DNA of 58,206 bases, taken from positions 1 through 58,206 of the forward strand of contig DXLM01000010.1 in assembly GCA_019414725.1 (NCBI GenBank), written 5' to 3'. The notes under the pieces are model-generated. The model saw only the letters and a program-made list of their open reading frames with translations. It was not told where the DNA came from and did not search any database. The translations under genes were made by a program, and so were the position numbers. Of this stretch, positions 26,053 to 34,212 are shown one piece after another; position 1 is the stretch's first letter, and each line of letters starts with the position of its first letter. This stretch comes from Bacteroides sp. (lineage in GTDB: Bacteria; Bacteroidota; Bacteroidia; Bacteroidales; Bacteroidaceae).

Positions 26053-27252
26053 TTATTGCAAGGAGGTTCTTGTGCCGGATTCTTTCAAGTAGGTTTCAAT
26101 ATCCTTATCTCCGCGTCCTGATACGGTGAGAACCACTATATCCGTTGGCTTGAATCTCATTTTGTCCAATGCTCCCAATGCATGAGCCGATTCCAATGCA
26201 GGAATGATACCTTCCAGCCGGGTCAGTTCAAATGCGGCACGGATGGCTTCATCATCGTTTATGGCGAGTACCAAAGCGCGTTGCTGTTTGGCCAGATTGG
26301 CATGCATGGGTCCTATGCCCGGATAATCCAGACCGGCAGAAATGGAGTAAGGTTCCTCTATTTGTCCGTCCTCGTTTTGGATAACCAAGGTCTTTGCTCC
26401 GTGGATAATTCCCATTTTCCCCAGTTGGATGGTAGCGGCCGAGAAACCGGTGTCTATACCTTTGCCTCCTGCCTCGGCCAGGACAATCTGCACACGTTCA
26501 TCATCTATATAGTGATAAATGGTTCCTGCCGCATTGCTTCCTCCTCCTACACAAGCCATCAAGTAATCGGGATATTCCCTTCCTTCCTGTTCTTTCAGCT
26601 GCTTTTTGATTTCTTCGCTGATAACGGATTGCAGACGTGCCACCATATCAGGGTAGGGATGAGGGCCTACGGTAGAGCCGATGACATAGTAAGTATCGGC
26701 AGGGTGGCAACACCAGTCGCGGATGGCTTCGTTTGTCGCATCTTTCAGTGTCATGTTGCCGGAAGTGACCGGGCGGACTTCGGCTCCCAGCATTTTCATC
26801 TTTTCTACATTGATATGCTGGCGTTCTACATCGGTCTTGCCCATGTAAACAATGCATTGCATGTTCATCAAAGCGCATACCGTAGCGGTGGCCACCCCAT
26901 GCTGTCCAGCTCCGGTTTCTGCAATGATACGTTTTTTCCCCATACGTTTTGCCAGTAACACCTGTCCGATGGCATTATTGATTTTATGTGCTCCGGTGTG
27001 GTTTAAATCTTCACGTTTCAGGTAGATCTTACAGCCATATTTCTTGCTTAGCCGGTTTGCCAGGTAAAGAGGTGAAGGGCGTCCTACATAGTCGCGTAGT
27101 AACTGGTGGAATTCTTGTTTGAATCCTTCACTTTCCAATACTTTGGAATAGGCATTCTGCAATTCTTCCACACAGCGGTGAAGGATTTCGGGAATATACG
27201 CCCCTCCAAATTCGCCATAATAACCTTCTTTGTTTACCTGATAAGTTTTCAT
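26053..27252 (-). CDS. trpB: Tryptophan synthase beta chain
   Basis: 399 residues from ATG 27252 (MKTYQVNKEGYYGEFGGAYIPE). The longer frame to 27282 would begin in the attenuator tail. The PLP Lys is in HTGAHKINNA (near 88), the phosphate-binding loop is CVGGGSNAAG (near 227) and the catalytic Glu is in IIAETGAGQHG. It condenses indole with Ser. It is the first structural gene of the operon, an order (B-E-G-D-C-F-A) that is common in Bacteroidetes. Confidence 0.96.
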   Translation of the reverse strand: MKTYQVNKEGYYGEFGGAYIPEILHRCVEELQNAYSKVLESEGFKQEFHQLLRDYVGRPSPLYLANRLSKKYGCKIYLKREDLNHTGAHKINNAIGQVLLAKRMGKKRIIAETGAGQHGVATATVCALMNMQCIVYMGKTDVERQHINVEKMKMLGAEVRPVTSGNMTLKDATNEAIRDWCCHPADTYYVIGSTVGPHPYPDMVARLQSVISEEIKKQLKEQEGREYPDYLMACVGGGSNAAGTIYHYIDDERVQIVLAEAGGKGIDTGFSAATIQLGKMGIIHGAKTLVIQNEDGQIEEPYSISAGLDYPGIGPMHANLAKQQRALVLAINDDEAIRAAFELTRLEGIIPALESAHALGALDKMRFKPTDIVVLTVSGRGDKDIETYLKESGTRTSLQ

Positions 27253-27291
27253 TGTCGTTCTATATTTTAATGTTAATTGCACTAACGAAAA

Positions 27292-27319
27292 AAGGCCTGT
27301 CGTAAGTACGACAGGCCTT
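27292..27319 (-). terminator. trp attenuator (intrinsic terminator upstream of trpB)
   Basis: On the minus strand a 12-bp stem (AAGGCCTGTCGT / ACGACAGGCCTT) with an ACTT loop runs straight into a T tract (27293-27288). It stands 40 nt before trpB. Its CTTACGAC (27306-27299: part of the loop and the 3' arm) is perfectly complementary to GTCGTAAG at 27378-27371, which overlaps the stop codon of the leader peptide, so an antiterminator can form. Confidence 0.9.
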
Positions 27320-27371
27320 CAGTTTGAATATCCTTTTAGAATGTCAGGTATATATACATGGTCTGGTTCCC

Positions 27372-27431
27372 TTACGACTTGTTTAGTTGTAAGAAACGCC
27401 ACCAATATGTATTTACCATGATTCTATTCAT
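27372..27431 (-). CDS. trpL: trp operon leader peptide with tandem Trp codons
   Basis: A 19-codon reading MNRIMVNTYWWRFLQLNKS with two adjacent TGG codons (27404-27399), starting 23 nt downstream of the trp promoter and stopping at TAA 27374-27372. The stop codon lies within the 8-nt segment complementary to the terminator. A second in-frame ATG exists at 27419. Two Trp in 19 residues, placed ahead of a terminator and the trp genes, is the hallmark of leader-peptide attenuation: stalled ribosomes at TGG leave the antiterminator arm free, whereas ribosomes reaching the stop cover it. Confidence 0.88.
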   Translation of the reverse strand: MNRIMVNTYWWRFLQLNKS

Positions 27432-27453
27432 AAAATCTGTTTTTATTTTGGGG

Positions 27454-27484
27454 CAAATGTAAGCGTTTTGTTTTAAACTCCAAA
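27454..27484 (-). promoter_or_regulatory. trp operon promoter
   Basis: TTTG (27484-27481), exactly 19 nt, then TACATTTG (27461-27454) on the minus strand. Transcription would start near 27449, giving a leader of about 200 nt before trpB with the leader peptide and attenuator inside it. Confidence 0.85.
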
Positions 27485-27502
27485 GAAAAACTTACTTTTT
27501 TT

Positions 27503-27763
27503 TTATTTATTTGCAGCTTCGTGTATTTTCCCTTTCACTTCTTCCACTTTCTCACCTACTTTTCCGGCTACTTCACTGCTTACTTCTTCTGCTTTATGTT
27601 TTGCATGATGAGCCAGGTCTTTTGCATCTTCTTGTAAGTCCTGAATGGCATCATACACGTCTCTTCTCAATTTGCGACCTCTGTTGCTGTGCGCAAAACA
27701 ACTTAATGCACTGCCGACCAGCGCTCCTAGTGCCAGTCCGGCAAAGAATTTTCCATTATTCAT
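27503..27763 (-). CDS. YtxH-like small membrane-anchored protein
   Basis: 86 residues. An N-terminal glycine/alanine-rich transmembrane helix (KFFAGLALGALVGSALSCFA, about 5-24) followed by SNRGRKLRRDVYDAIQDLQEDAKDLAHHAKHKAEEV and a long charged helix. This is the YtxH/DUF883-like layout found in stress-related proteins. It sits upstream of the trp operon on the same strand but before the trp promoter. A second YtxH-like gene is at 52498-52695. Confidence 0.75.
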   Translation of the reverse strand: MNNGKFFAGLALGALVGSALSCFAHSNRGRKLRRDVYDAIQDLQEDAKDLAHHAKHKAEEVSSEVAGKVGEKVEEVKGKIHEAANK

Positions 27764-27847
27764 AATCTTATTACTTTAAATTGGTTTTATAAATGAACAT
27801 TTCGGGTGGCGGAATGGTTTTAATACATCAGTTAATAAATCATTAAA

Positions 27848-27991
27848 ATGAAGTGTATGAAACGTAAACTTTGGATAAGAATAGGTGCCGTGTTGTTGGC
27901 AGGATTGCTGTTATGGTGGCTCTTTTGGGCTATTTTGATCGATGAGGACGAGAATGAACAAAGTCTGCCTGAAACAGAACAGATAGAGTGA
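27848..27991 (+). CDS. Small single-pass membrane protein (47 residues)
   Basis: An ATG-to-TGA reading with a basic N-terminus (MKCMKRKLWIRI), one strongly hydrophobic helix (AVLLAGLLLWWLFWAIL, about 14-30) and an acidic tail (DEDENEQSLPETEQIE). The arrangement fits an inner-membrane microprotein with its C-terminus outside. Not assigned to a family. The 253 nt after it (27992-28244), before the HdeD-like gene, holds a 73-codon frame without convincing features. Confidence 0.55.
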   Translation: MKCMKRKLWIRIGAVLLAGLLLWWLFWAILIDEDENEQSLPETEQIE

Positions 27992-28244
27992 TTTGTCATA
28001 AGACAAAAGGATGATCTTCAGGCATGGGTACGAAAGAATAGATTGGAATAGTCGGTATAACATTCTGTTTGCTAAAGTCTATAGAACAATAGAATTAGTT
28101 CTAAGCTTATGGCAGGAAAATTTGTTTTGGCTTTCTTTTTTTGTTCTTTTGTTCTTCTGTCTGAAAATTAATATCCATTTTGCATCTGTCTTCTCAGAAA
28201 TAATCAGTATATTCGCTTCATTAACCAATTAGACATGATTGAAT

Positions 28245-28811
28245 ATGAAAACAATGAATTATTCTATAATCAGATGTATCTGTGCGTTGGTCATCGGTGT
28301 GTTGCTGGTGGCATGGCCTGAGGCTGCCATTCTTTATCTGGTTATTACAATCGGTGTGTTGTTTCTAGTACCGGGACTCTTTTCTTTATCCGGGTATTTG
28401 ATTCGTGGCAAGCAGGATGGCAGTCGTTTTCCTATTGCCGGGCTTGGCAGCCTTTTGTTCGGATTATGGCTGATGATTATGCCGGCATTTTTTGTCGGTA
28501 TCCTGATGTATGTGCTAGGTGCTGTTTTGGTACTGGCTGGAATCAGTCAGATTGTGAATTTATCTGCTGCGCGTAGTTGGACGGTGGTACCGGGAGGTTT
28601 CTTTGTGATACCTGTGTTGGTGCTGATTGCAGGTATTGTGGTATTATTTAATCCATTTACGGCTGCTGCTGTTCCATTCATCATTCTGGGAGTAAGCAGC
28701 ATTGTATACGGACTGTCCGATTTGATAAACATCATCCGCTTCCGTCAGAAGAAAGAACCGGGGATGCCTGAAATAGAGGATATTACTCCTATAGAAGAGA
28801 TAAAAGACTAA
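28245..28811 (+). CDS. HdeD/DUF308-family membrane protein
   Basis: 188 residues from ATG 28245 (a TTG two codons earlier is possible). Six hydrophobic helices arranged as short hairpins with GVLLVAWPEAAILYLVITIGVLFLVPGLF and later VLFNPFTAAAVPFIILGVSSIVYGLSDLI show the repeated DUF308 unit of HdeD, linked to acid and envelope stress in E. coli. The acidic tail (PEIEDITPIEEIKD) is cytoplasmic by charge. It is followed by a lipoprotein gene 10 nt later. Confidence 0.85.
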   Translation: MKTMNYSIIRCICALVIGVLLVAWPEAAILYLVITIGVLFLVPGLFSLSGYLIRGKQDGSRFPIAGLGSLLFGLWLMIMPAFFVGILMYVLGAVLVLAGISQIVNLSAARSWTVVPGGFFVIPVLVLIAGIVVLFNPFTAAAVPFIILGVSSIVYGLSDLINIIRFRQKKEPGMPEIEDITPIEEIKD

Positions 28812-28821
28812 TCCGATTGAT

Positions 28822-29220
28822 ATGAAAACACGAGGAAGCTATATTTTATATCTTTTGATTTTATGTGTGGTTGTAGGTTGTAAGGGAACTTCTTCACCTT
28901 CCACCGCGTCCGAAACGGATGAGTATGCCGGAACATGTGAGGGGGAAAAAGCGAAAGCTATTTTGTGGGTGGATTATAAAAGAGGACGTAAGATAACGGA
29001 CGGGACTCCGATAAGAACGGTAAAGGTTTATGCGGATGTTCATGCCGATGGAAGTCTGAAAGTGCTTTCCTGGTGTAAAAAGCAGCCGATGAAGGTAGAA
29101 AATTACTTATTGAAAAGAGTGGAAGTTTACCGGATCAGGAAAGAAATATTCGAAGGGGGATATCTGAAACCGGGGGAACAGTATTTGCAGTTACGCTATC
29201 TGCCGGGAGAGGTGAAATAA
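28822..29220 (+). CDS. Small lipoprotein of unknown function
   Basis: 132 residues, not recognised. A lipoprotein signal peptide ends at a lipobox VVVGC (Cys near 20), followed by a Ser/Thr-rich spacer. The mature part (about 45-132: AKAILWVDYKRGRKITDGTPIRTVKVYADVHADGSLKVLSW ... PGEQYLQLRYLPGEV) looks like a small beta-rich domain with a strongly basic character, common in Bacteroidales. It probably shares a transcript with the HdeD-like gene. Confidence 0.65.
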   Translation: MKTRGSYILYLLILCVVVGCKGTSSPSTASETDEYAGTCEGEKAKAILWVDYKRGRKITDGTPIRTVKVYADVHADGSLKVLSWCKKQPMKVENYLLKRVEVYRIRKEIFEGGYLKPGEQYLQLRYLPGEVK

Positions 29221-29278
29221 TATGTTGTAGGAAGCATTGAAAATCGTAGGAAAAGGTTTTTGTTTCTTTTATATTTCG

Positions 29279-29286
29279 TATCTTTG
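29279..29286 (+). promoter_or_regulatory. -7 element of the S9 peptidase gene
   Basis: TATCTTTG lies 22 nt upstream of the ATG at 29309. A TTTG at 29259-29262 is only 16 nt away, shorter than ideal. It argues against the longer frame that begins at 29237. Confidence 0.55.
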
Positions 29287-29308
29287 TGTAACACAAATTG
29301 TTAGAAAT

Positions 29309-31759
29309 ATGAAGAAACAAATCTTATTGTCTTGTGCACTTGCCTGGGCTGTGATGGCAGGTGCTGAAACGATTGACATTACTACTTTCCGTTATGCCGG
29401 CCCCTACGTTGTACAGGCCCCTTTTCAGGTGGACAGCGTGGATGTGAATTCAAAGACTTTTGTATCCGGACGTCTGTTGGACACTCATCTTTCTGTGGAC
29501 GTATTGCAACAGGGAACTTTATTTACAGGCGGGGGTTTGCCGGGAAGTGACTCGGGATATGCCTTGCACATGATGGGTTTTGTGTTGGAGAATACTCGTT
29601 ATGCCACAGCCAAGCTGAAGATTGACGGGCTGAAAAGATACCAGCTTTATGTAGATGGAAAGAAGCAGGAAGGAACTGAACTCGCTTTGGAGCCGGCCAC
29701 CCATTCTGTAGTTATTAAATATCTTTCTGAAGCAGGGAAAACAGATTCCTTGAAAGTGAGTGTGGATACGGATCAAGAGGGAAGCATTTCACTTAAGCAA
29801 GATAACAAAAAGCTATATACTTTGGCGGATGTGTTGCATGGAACTCGTTTTGCCGGAGTAGGGCTTTCCCCTGATGGCAGATATTTGATTGCCAATTATC
29901 GTACGACTTATGTAGGTGGTCGGTCAGCCGGTAGTACGCGCATTACTGAACTTGCCAGCGGTAAGGTTTTGGCGGAGCGTACTGAAAATATGCAATGGAT
30001 GCCTCGTTCTAACCGCTATTATTATACCCGTACGGGGGTGGATGGCAGGCAGCTAATAGTTGTGGATCCGCTTACCGGAATGGAAACTGTGCTGGTGAAT
30101 AAATTACCTGACGGGTATTTCCAGTTCGCACCTACGGAAGACTACCTGCTTTTCACCATGACCCAGGAAGGTCCGAAAGAACGTAAAGAAATTTATGAGG
30201 TCCTGGAACCGGATGATCGCCAGCCGGGGTGGCGTAACCGTTCTTATCTGGCTAAATATGATTTGAAGACCGGTTTGTTGCAGCCACTGACTTTCGGTTA
30301 TCACAATGTCTGGGCTGCCGATATTTCCAATGACGGCCGGTATCTTTTGATGATGACCAGTCAGAGCCGTCTGACCAAGCGTCCTACTACTTTATTCTCA
30401 CTATATCGGTTGGATATGCAGACTTTACAGGCGGAACTGCTGATAGATAAAGATGGTTTTATCAGTGGAGCCCGTTTTTCACCTGACGGAACGCAGGTAT
30501 TGGTATCCGGCTCGCCTGAATCGCTGGGTGGAATAGGGAAAAATGTAAAGGAGGGGCAGACTCCGAGTATGACGGACGGTCAGTTTTATTTGCTGAATAT
30601 AGCTGATAAGAGAGTCACTCCGCTGACGAAAGATTTTAATCCCAGCGTACAGCGTGCCGTGTGGAATAAGGCCGACGGGCAAATATATTTCACGGCCGAG
30701 AACCGTGACTGTTACAGTTTGTACCGGATGAATCCCGCTGATGGGAAAATTCAGCAACTGGAGGTTTCAGAAGATTTGGTCAACTCATTCTCATTGGCGC
30801 AAAATGCTCCGGTTATGGCCTATTATGGACAGAGCGCCTCAAATTCCGACCGTTTATACACCATGAATACCAAAAAGATGAAATCATCTTTGTTGGAAGA
30901 CTTAAGTAAAGACATATTGAAAGATGTGGAGCTGGGCGAATGCAAGGCCTGGAGTTTTACCAATTCTCGTGGTGATACCATTTATGGTCGTTATTACCTG
31001 CCGCCTCATTTTGACGCCAACCGGAAATATCCTATGATTGTGAATTATTATGGTGGGTGCAGTCCGGTCAGCCGTAATTTCGAAAGCCGTTATCCGCATC
31101 ATGCATACGCGGCATTGGGCTATGTGGTGTATGTGATAGAACCTAGCGGTGCTACCGGTTTCGGACAGGAATTTTCTGCCCGCCACGTCAATACAGCTGG
31201 GGCAGGAGTGGCACAGGATATCATAGAAGGTACAAAGCAGTTTTGTAAAGAACATGCTTTTGTCAATGACAAGAAAATAGGCTGTATAGGTGCATCCTAT
31301 GGCGGCTTCATGACACAATACCTGCAAACACAGACCGATATTTTTGCAGCGGCCATCTCTCATGCCGGTATCAGTGATCATACCAGTTATTGGGGGGAAG
31401 GATATTGGGGATATTCGTACAGTGAAGTTTCCATGGCGAATAGTTATCCGTGGAGCAATCCTGATCTTTTTGTAAAACAAAGCCCGTTGTTCAATGCGGA
31501 CAAGATACATACGCCTTTGCTGTTCTTGCACGGTGATGCGGATGTGAATGTACCGGTGGGAGAGAGCATTCAGATGTTTACAGCACTTAAGTTACTGGGG
31601 CGCGAAACGGCTTTTGTGGCTGTAACGGGACAAGATCATCATATAGTGGATTATGGCAAGAGGATTCAGTGGCAGAACACGATTTTTGCCTGGTTTGCCA
31701 AATGGTTGCAGGATGATGCGACTTGGTGGAACGCTATTTATAAGCCGAAGGCTTTATAG
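29309..31759 (+). CDS. Secreted dipeptidyl-peptidase IV-like S9 peptidase
   Basis: 816 residues from ATG 29309 (MKKQILLSCALAWAVMAGA, signal peptide). A beta-propeller domain (about 150-560, with repeated SPDGRYL, SNDGRYLLM, SPDGTQVLVSG) is followed by the alpha/beta hydrolase domain. The catalytic Ser lies in GCIGASYGGFMTQY (near 669), the Asp in LFLHGDADVNVP (near 751) and the His in GQDHHIVDY (near 783). It removes N-terminal peptides, often after Pro, from host or dietary proteins. Close S9 members of this group have an extra N-terminal segment, as here (20-150). The terminator follows at 31771-31805. Confidence 0.92.
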   Translation: MKKQILLSCALAWAVMAGAETIDITTFRYAGPYVVQAPFQVDSVDVNSKTFVSGRLLDTHLSVDVLQQGTLFTGGGLPGSDSGYALHMMGFVLENTRYATAKLKIDGLKRYQLYVDGKKQEGTELALEPATHSVVIKYLSEAGKTDSLKVSVDTDQEGSISLKQDNKKLYTLADVLHGTRFAGVGLSPDGRYLIANYRTTYVGGRSAGSTRITELASGKVLAERTENMQWMPRSNRYYYTRTGVDGRQLIVVDPLTGMETVLVNKLPDGYFQFAPTEDYLLFTMTQEGPKERKEIYEVLEPDDRQPGWRNRSYLAKYDLKTGLLQPLTFGYHNVWAADISNDGRYLLMMTSQSRLTKRPTTLFSLYRLDMQTLQAELLIDKDGFISGARFSPDGTQVLVSGSPESLGGIGKNVKEGQTPSMTDGQFYLLNIADKRVTPLTKDFNPSVQRAVWNKADGQIYFTAENRDCYSLYRMNPADGKIQQLEVSEDLVNSFSLAQNAPVMAYYGQSASNSDRLYTMNTKKMKSSLLEDLSKDILKDVELGECKAWSFTNSRGDTIYGRYYLPPHFDANRKYPMIVNYYGGCSPVSRNFESRYPHHAYAALGYVVYVIEPSGATGFGQEFSARHVNTAGAGVAQDIIEGTKQFCKEHAFVNDKKIGCIGASYGGFMTQYLQTQTDIFAAAISHAGISDHTSYWGEGYWGYSYSEVSMANSYPWSNPDLFVKQSPLFNADKIHTPLLFLHGDADVNVPVGESIQMFTALKLLGRETAFVAVTGQDHHIVDYGKRIQWQNTIFAWFAKWLQDDATWWNAIYKPKAL

Positions 31760-31770
31760 ATGAATAATAA

Positions 31771-31805
31771 AAGAAGGTGCGTCGTAATGTGAACTGCACC
31801 TTCTT
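31771..31805. terminator. Terminator between the S9 peptidase and fimbrial genes
   Basis: AAGAAGGTGC (31771-31780) pairs with GCACCTTCTT (31796-31805), followed by TTT on the plus side and an A run on the other; it suits both converging genes. Confidence 0.85.
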
Positions 31806-31815
31806 TTTATGTTTG

Positions 31816-32721
31816 TTATACCGATTCATTGATAATTTCCCAGCCATTAATTTTTATACTCACAGGAATATAATCGTTGAATGATATTTCAATGGTAAAG
31901 TCATGATTGTAGTCGAAATCAATGTAAGGGTTTTTTTGCAGCAGTTTGCCTATAAGATTTTCATCATAACGGATGACTCCTGTATCATCTGAAATCTTCA
32001 GTCGTGGCTCTCTGTTTTTATCCAGCTTCATTACCGTGAAATCGGCTATGAGAGAAGATGTGGTGTTTGATGGATTTGAGTAGGTGGGAAGATAAGTAAT
32101 TTTTTCATCATCGGCATACTGCAAGAAAGAGTCATATTTCCCATTGTTGTCTTCAATATAGATGATATGTTTCTTTTTATCATTCAAATTATGGACGATA
32201 ACTTGGATATGGTTGGTGATTTGTTTTAAGTCAATCCATACAATGTTTTCTTTTCCTTCTCTGATTTTCACAATGTCATGTATTCCATGATAGAGCAGAC
32301 TAGGCTGGTTGATAGTTTGATTGTCTTTTTCACGTTTCAGAGATAAAAAGAAATCGTGTATGTCAGTCTGTTGTGGAATGCATGCGGACAATTGGTAACA
32401 GGTTTCATCATAACCTGTCCAGGCTACGAATTGATAGCTGCCTTGTTTGAAAGGCAGTTTCATGGTGTAGTCGTCATTAACTTGATTTAATGAGTCATTT
32501 ATTTGGGAAACGAATGTTCCTTTGTCATCAAAAATAAAAACAGCCAGCATGGCGTTTGGAGGGAACTCTGTTTGCTGATGTATGCTTTTGTTTGTTTCGT
32601 AGCGGAATTTGAGTCCCAGGACTGTATAGTCCTGAGAACAGCAACATTCATTCTCTTTAATGCAATTGGTTAGAACAAATAACAACAGAACAAGAGATGC
32701 CAGTTTCAATCTGATTTTCAT
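31816..32721 (-). CDS. FimB/Mfa2-family fimbrial anchor lipoprotein
   Basis: 301 residues. A lipobox LTNC places the lipidated Cys near residue 20, then a Cys cluster (NECCCSQDY). The FimB/Mfa2 pattern follows: a first half with LAVFIFDDKGTFVSQI and QGSYQFVAWTGYDE, and a second half with conserved strands around RLKISDDTG and DYNHDFTIEISFNDYIPVSIKINGWEI. Anchor subunits like P. gingivalis Mfa2 start at the outer membrane and stop fimbrial growth. It lies 26 nt downstream of the Mfa1-like gene, so both are one operon. Confidence 0.85.
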   Translation of the reverse strand: MKIRLKLASLVLLLFVLTNCIKENECCCSQDYTVLGLKFRYETNKSIHQQTEFPPNAMLAVFIFDDKGTFVSQINDSLNQVNDDYTMKLPFKQGSYQFVAWTGYDETCYQLSACIPQQTDIHDFFLSLKREKDNQTINQPSLLYHGIHDIVKIREGKENIVWIDLKQITNHIQVIVHNLNDKKKHIIYIEDNNGKYDSFLQYADDEKITYLPTYSNPSNTTSSLIADFTVMKLDKNREPRLKISDDTGVIRYDENLIGKLLQKNPYIDFDYNHDFTIEISFNDYIPVSIKINGWEIINESV

Positions 32722-32747
32722 TTTGTTAATGAATAATTATTACCCAT

Positions 32748-34133
32748 TTATAGATCATGGTCTTCCTCTATTACTTCCCATGGAATGACTTCTATATCTG
32801 CACTGATCCATGTGTTAGGCTGGATAGGTTGATTATTATCAAAATTATCGGATGGCTTTCCCGGGGCTTGTATGGAATTGACAGTAATTTTGAAATATTG
32901 ATTTCGATATATATTATAAGGTGCTTGGGGCGCTGTTGCGTTACCGTTGACCTGTACATGAAAATAACATATGCCATTGGTGTAGGTATTGTCTGCCAAC
33001 ACATAATTACCGGTGAGTGCAGGCATACCTGTAGTATTGTTTGCACAAAGTTCGGCATATTTTTCTGCAATAGCACCATCTATAAAGTAATTGGCTGTCC
33101 CATCAGCGGTATGTACTACATAAAAAGTTGTTCCGGGGCCACTTGTATTATTCTCTATTGTAAAATCACTTTCACCGGTAGGGGAGTCATTTTTGCTAGT
33201 TACGATTTTGGCAGGAGTGAAGACTCCGCTGATACTGATAAAAGTGCTTTCATTTACATTTGATGTTCCCGATACATATTGAAACGTATTTTCCGGAGCA
33301 TAAGAGAAGACAGAGGGAGGAGTATCATTTCCGTAAACGCTTATAGCATCTGTGCCTCTTGAAAAATCTTGCTCTGTATAGCTGTTCCAGTTATAGTCTT
33401 TGACAATTCCATCTCTGCTATCTTGAATAAAATAGAATTTCTTATTTAAGTTTCGCCAACCGAATTTCAAATCTGTCATGGATCCTCCTCCTTTTACTTT
33501 AAAAGTAGGTGAAGTGAATACAGCACTCTTTGCAGTGACACGGCTGACTGGTATTGAAATATGATGTTTTTCTGCTTCGGCTTTATCTTCATATAAATTT
33601 GTGGCTGGAGTGATATTGGGATAATTTGCATTAAACATAATGAACCCGTTTGTTTGATCTGCCAGTTTGCCGACCTCTTGCGTAAACTCTTTATAATTGA
33701 ATGCTCCCAAGCCATTAGAGGTAATATAATCTACAATTTCTGTATTCAGGTTTACTGCCGCAAAGATATATTTATCCGCTTTTTTGGTATTGACGGGCCG
33801 AGTGGTAATCCATTGGGAAGTATTTCCGGGGGCTTGTTGGAGTGTGTTTGCGGCAACGCTGAATTCTGCTACCGTAGAAGTGAAAGGTGCTTCCTTATCG
33901 TAAATAAATATATGAAGGGATTTTACGATATTTTCTGCATCTGTTCCTGGTTCAGTGGAACGGGTGGTTACAGAGCGTGTTCCCGAAGTATGGGGGATAC
34001 TGATGGAGAAAGATGCGTATGCTTCTGGAACTTGCATTTCCAGCTCTGGCTGATTGGCGAACTCTTTGTCATTGTTGCACGAAGCCATTGCCAAAGCAGT
34101 GACTATGGTTATAAACATTTTACTTGTTTTCAT
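32748..34133 (-). CDS. Mfa1-type major fimbrillin
   Basis: 461 residues. A lipoprotein signal peptide with MASC (Cys near 19), as in Bacteroidales fimbrillins, which are lipidated, exported and cut by an Arg/Lys-specific protease before assembly. The first domain has SLHIFIYDKEAPFTSTVAEFSV and the end (YNIYRNQYFKITVNSIQAPGKPSDNF ... WISADIEVIPWEVIEEDHDL) matches the Mfa1 C-terminal domain. A possible cleavage site is RSVTTRS near 57. It makes the shaft of a type V pilus. Confidence 0.88.
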   Translation of the reverse strand: MKTSKMFITIVTALAMASCNNDKEFANQPELEMQVPEAYASFSISIPHTSGTRSVTTRSTEPGTDAENIVKSLHIFIYDKEAPFTSTVAEFSVAANTLQQAPGNTSQWITTRPVNTKKADKYIFAAVNLNTEIVDYITSNGLGAFNYKEFTQEVGKLADQTNGFIMFNANYPNITPATNLYEDKAEAEKHHISIPVSRVTAKSAVFTSPTFKVKGGGSMTDLKFGWRNLNKKFYFIQDSRDGIVKDYNWNSYTEQDFSRGTDAISVYGNDTPPSVFSYAPENTFQYVSGTSNVNESTFISISGVFTPAKIVTSKNDSPTGESDFTIENNTSGPGTTFYVVHTADGTANYFIDGAIAEKYAELCANNTTGMPALTGNYVLADNTYTNGICYFHVQVNGNATAPQAPYNIYRNQYFKITVNSIQAPGKPSDNFDNNQPIQPNTWISADIEVIPWEVIEEDHDL

Positions 34134-34212
34134 ATTCTTATTGTTTTAATGAATATGATTAGAACCAAGAACCTCTGTCTTTTGTTTCAAAATAAAACAA
34201 ACTTGAACAATT

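Noticed and set aside
27800..27830. tRNA-like start (GGGTGGCGGAATGG)
   Set aside because: No cloverleaf, anticodon arm or T-arm sequence follows.
28011..28232. 73-codon plus-strand open frame with a hydrophobic middle
   Set aside because: No promoter box or recognisable family; the hydrophobic part comes from a T-rich run before the HdeD-like gene.
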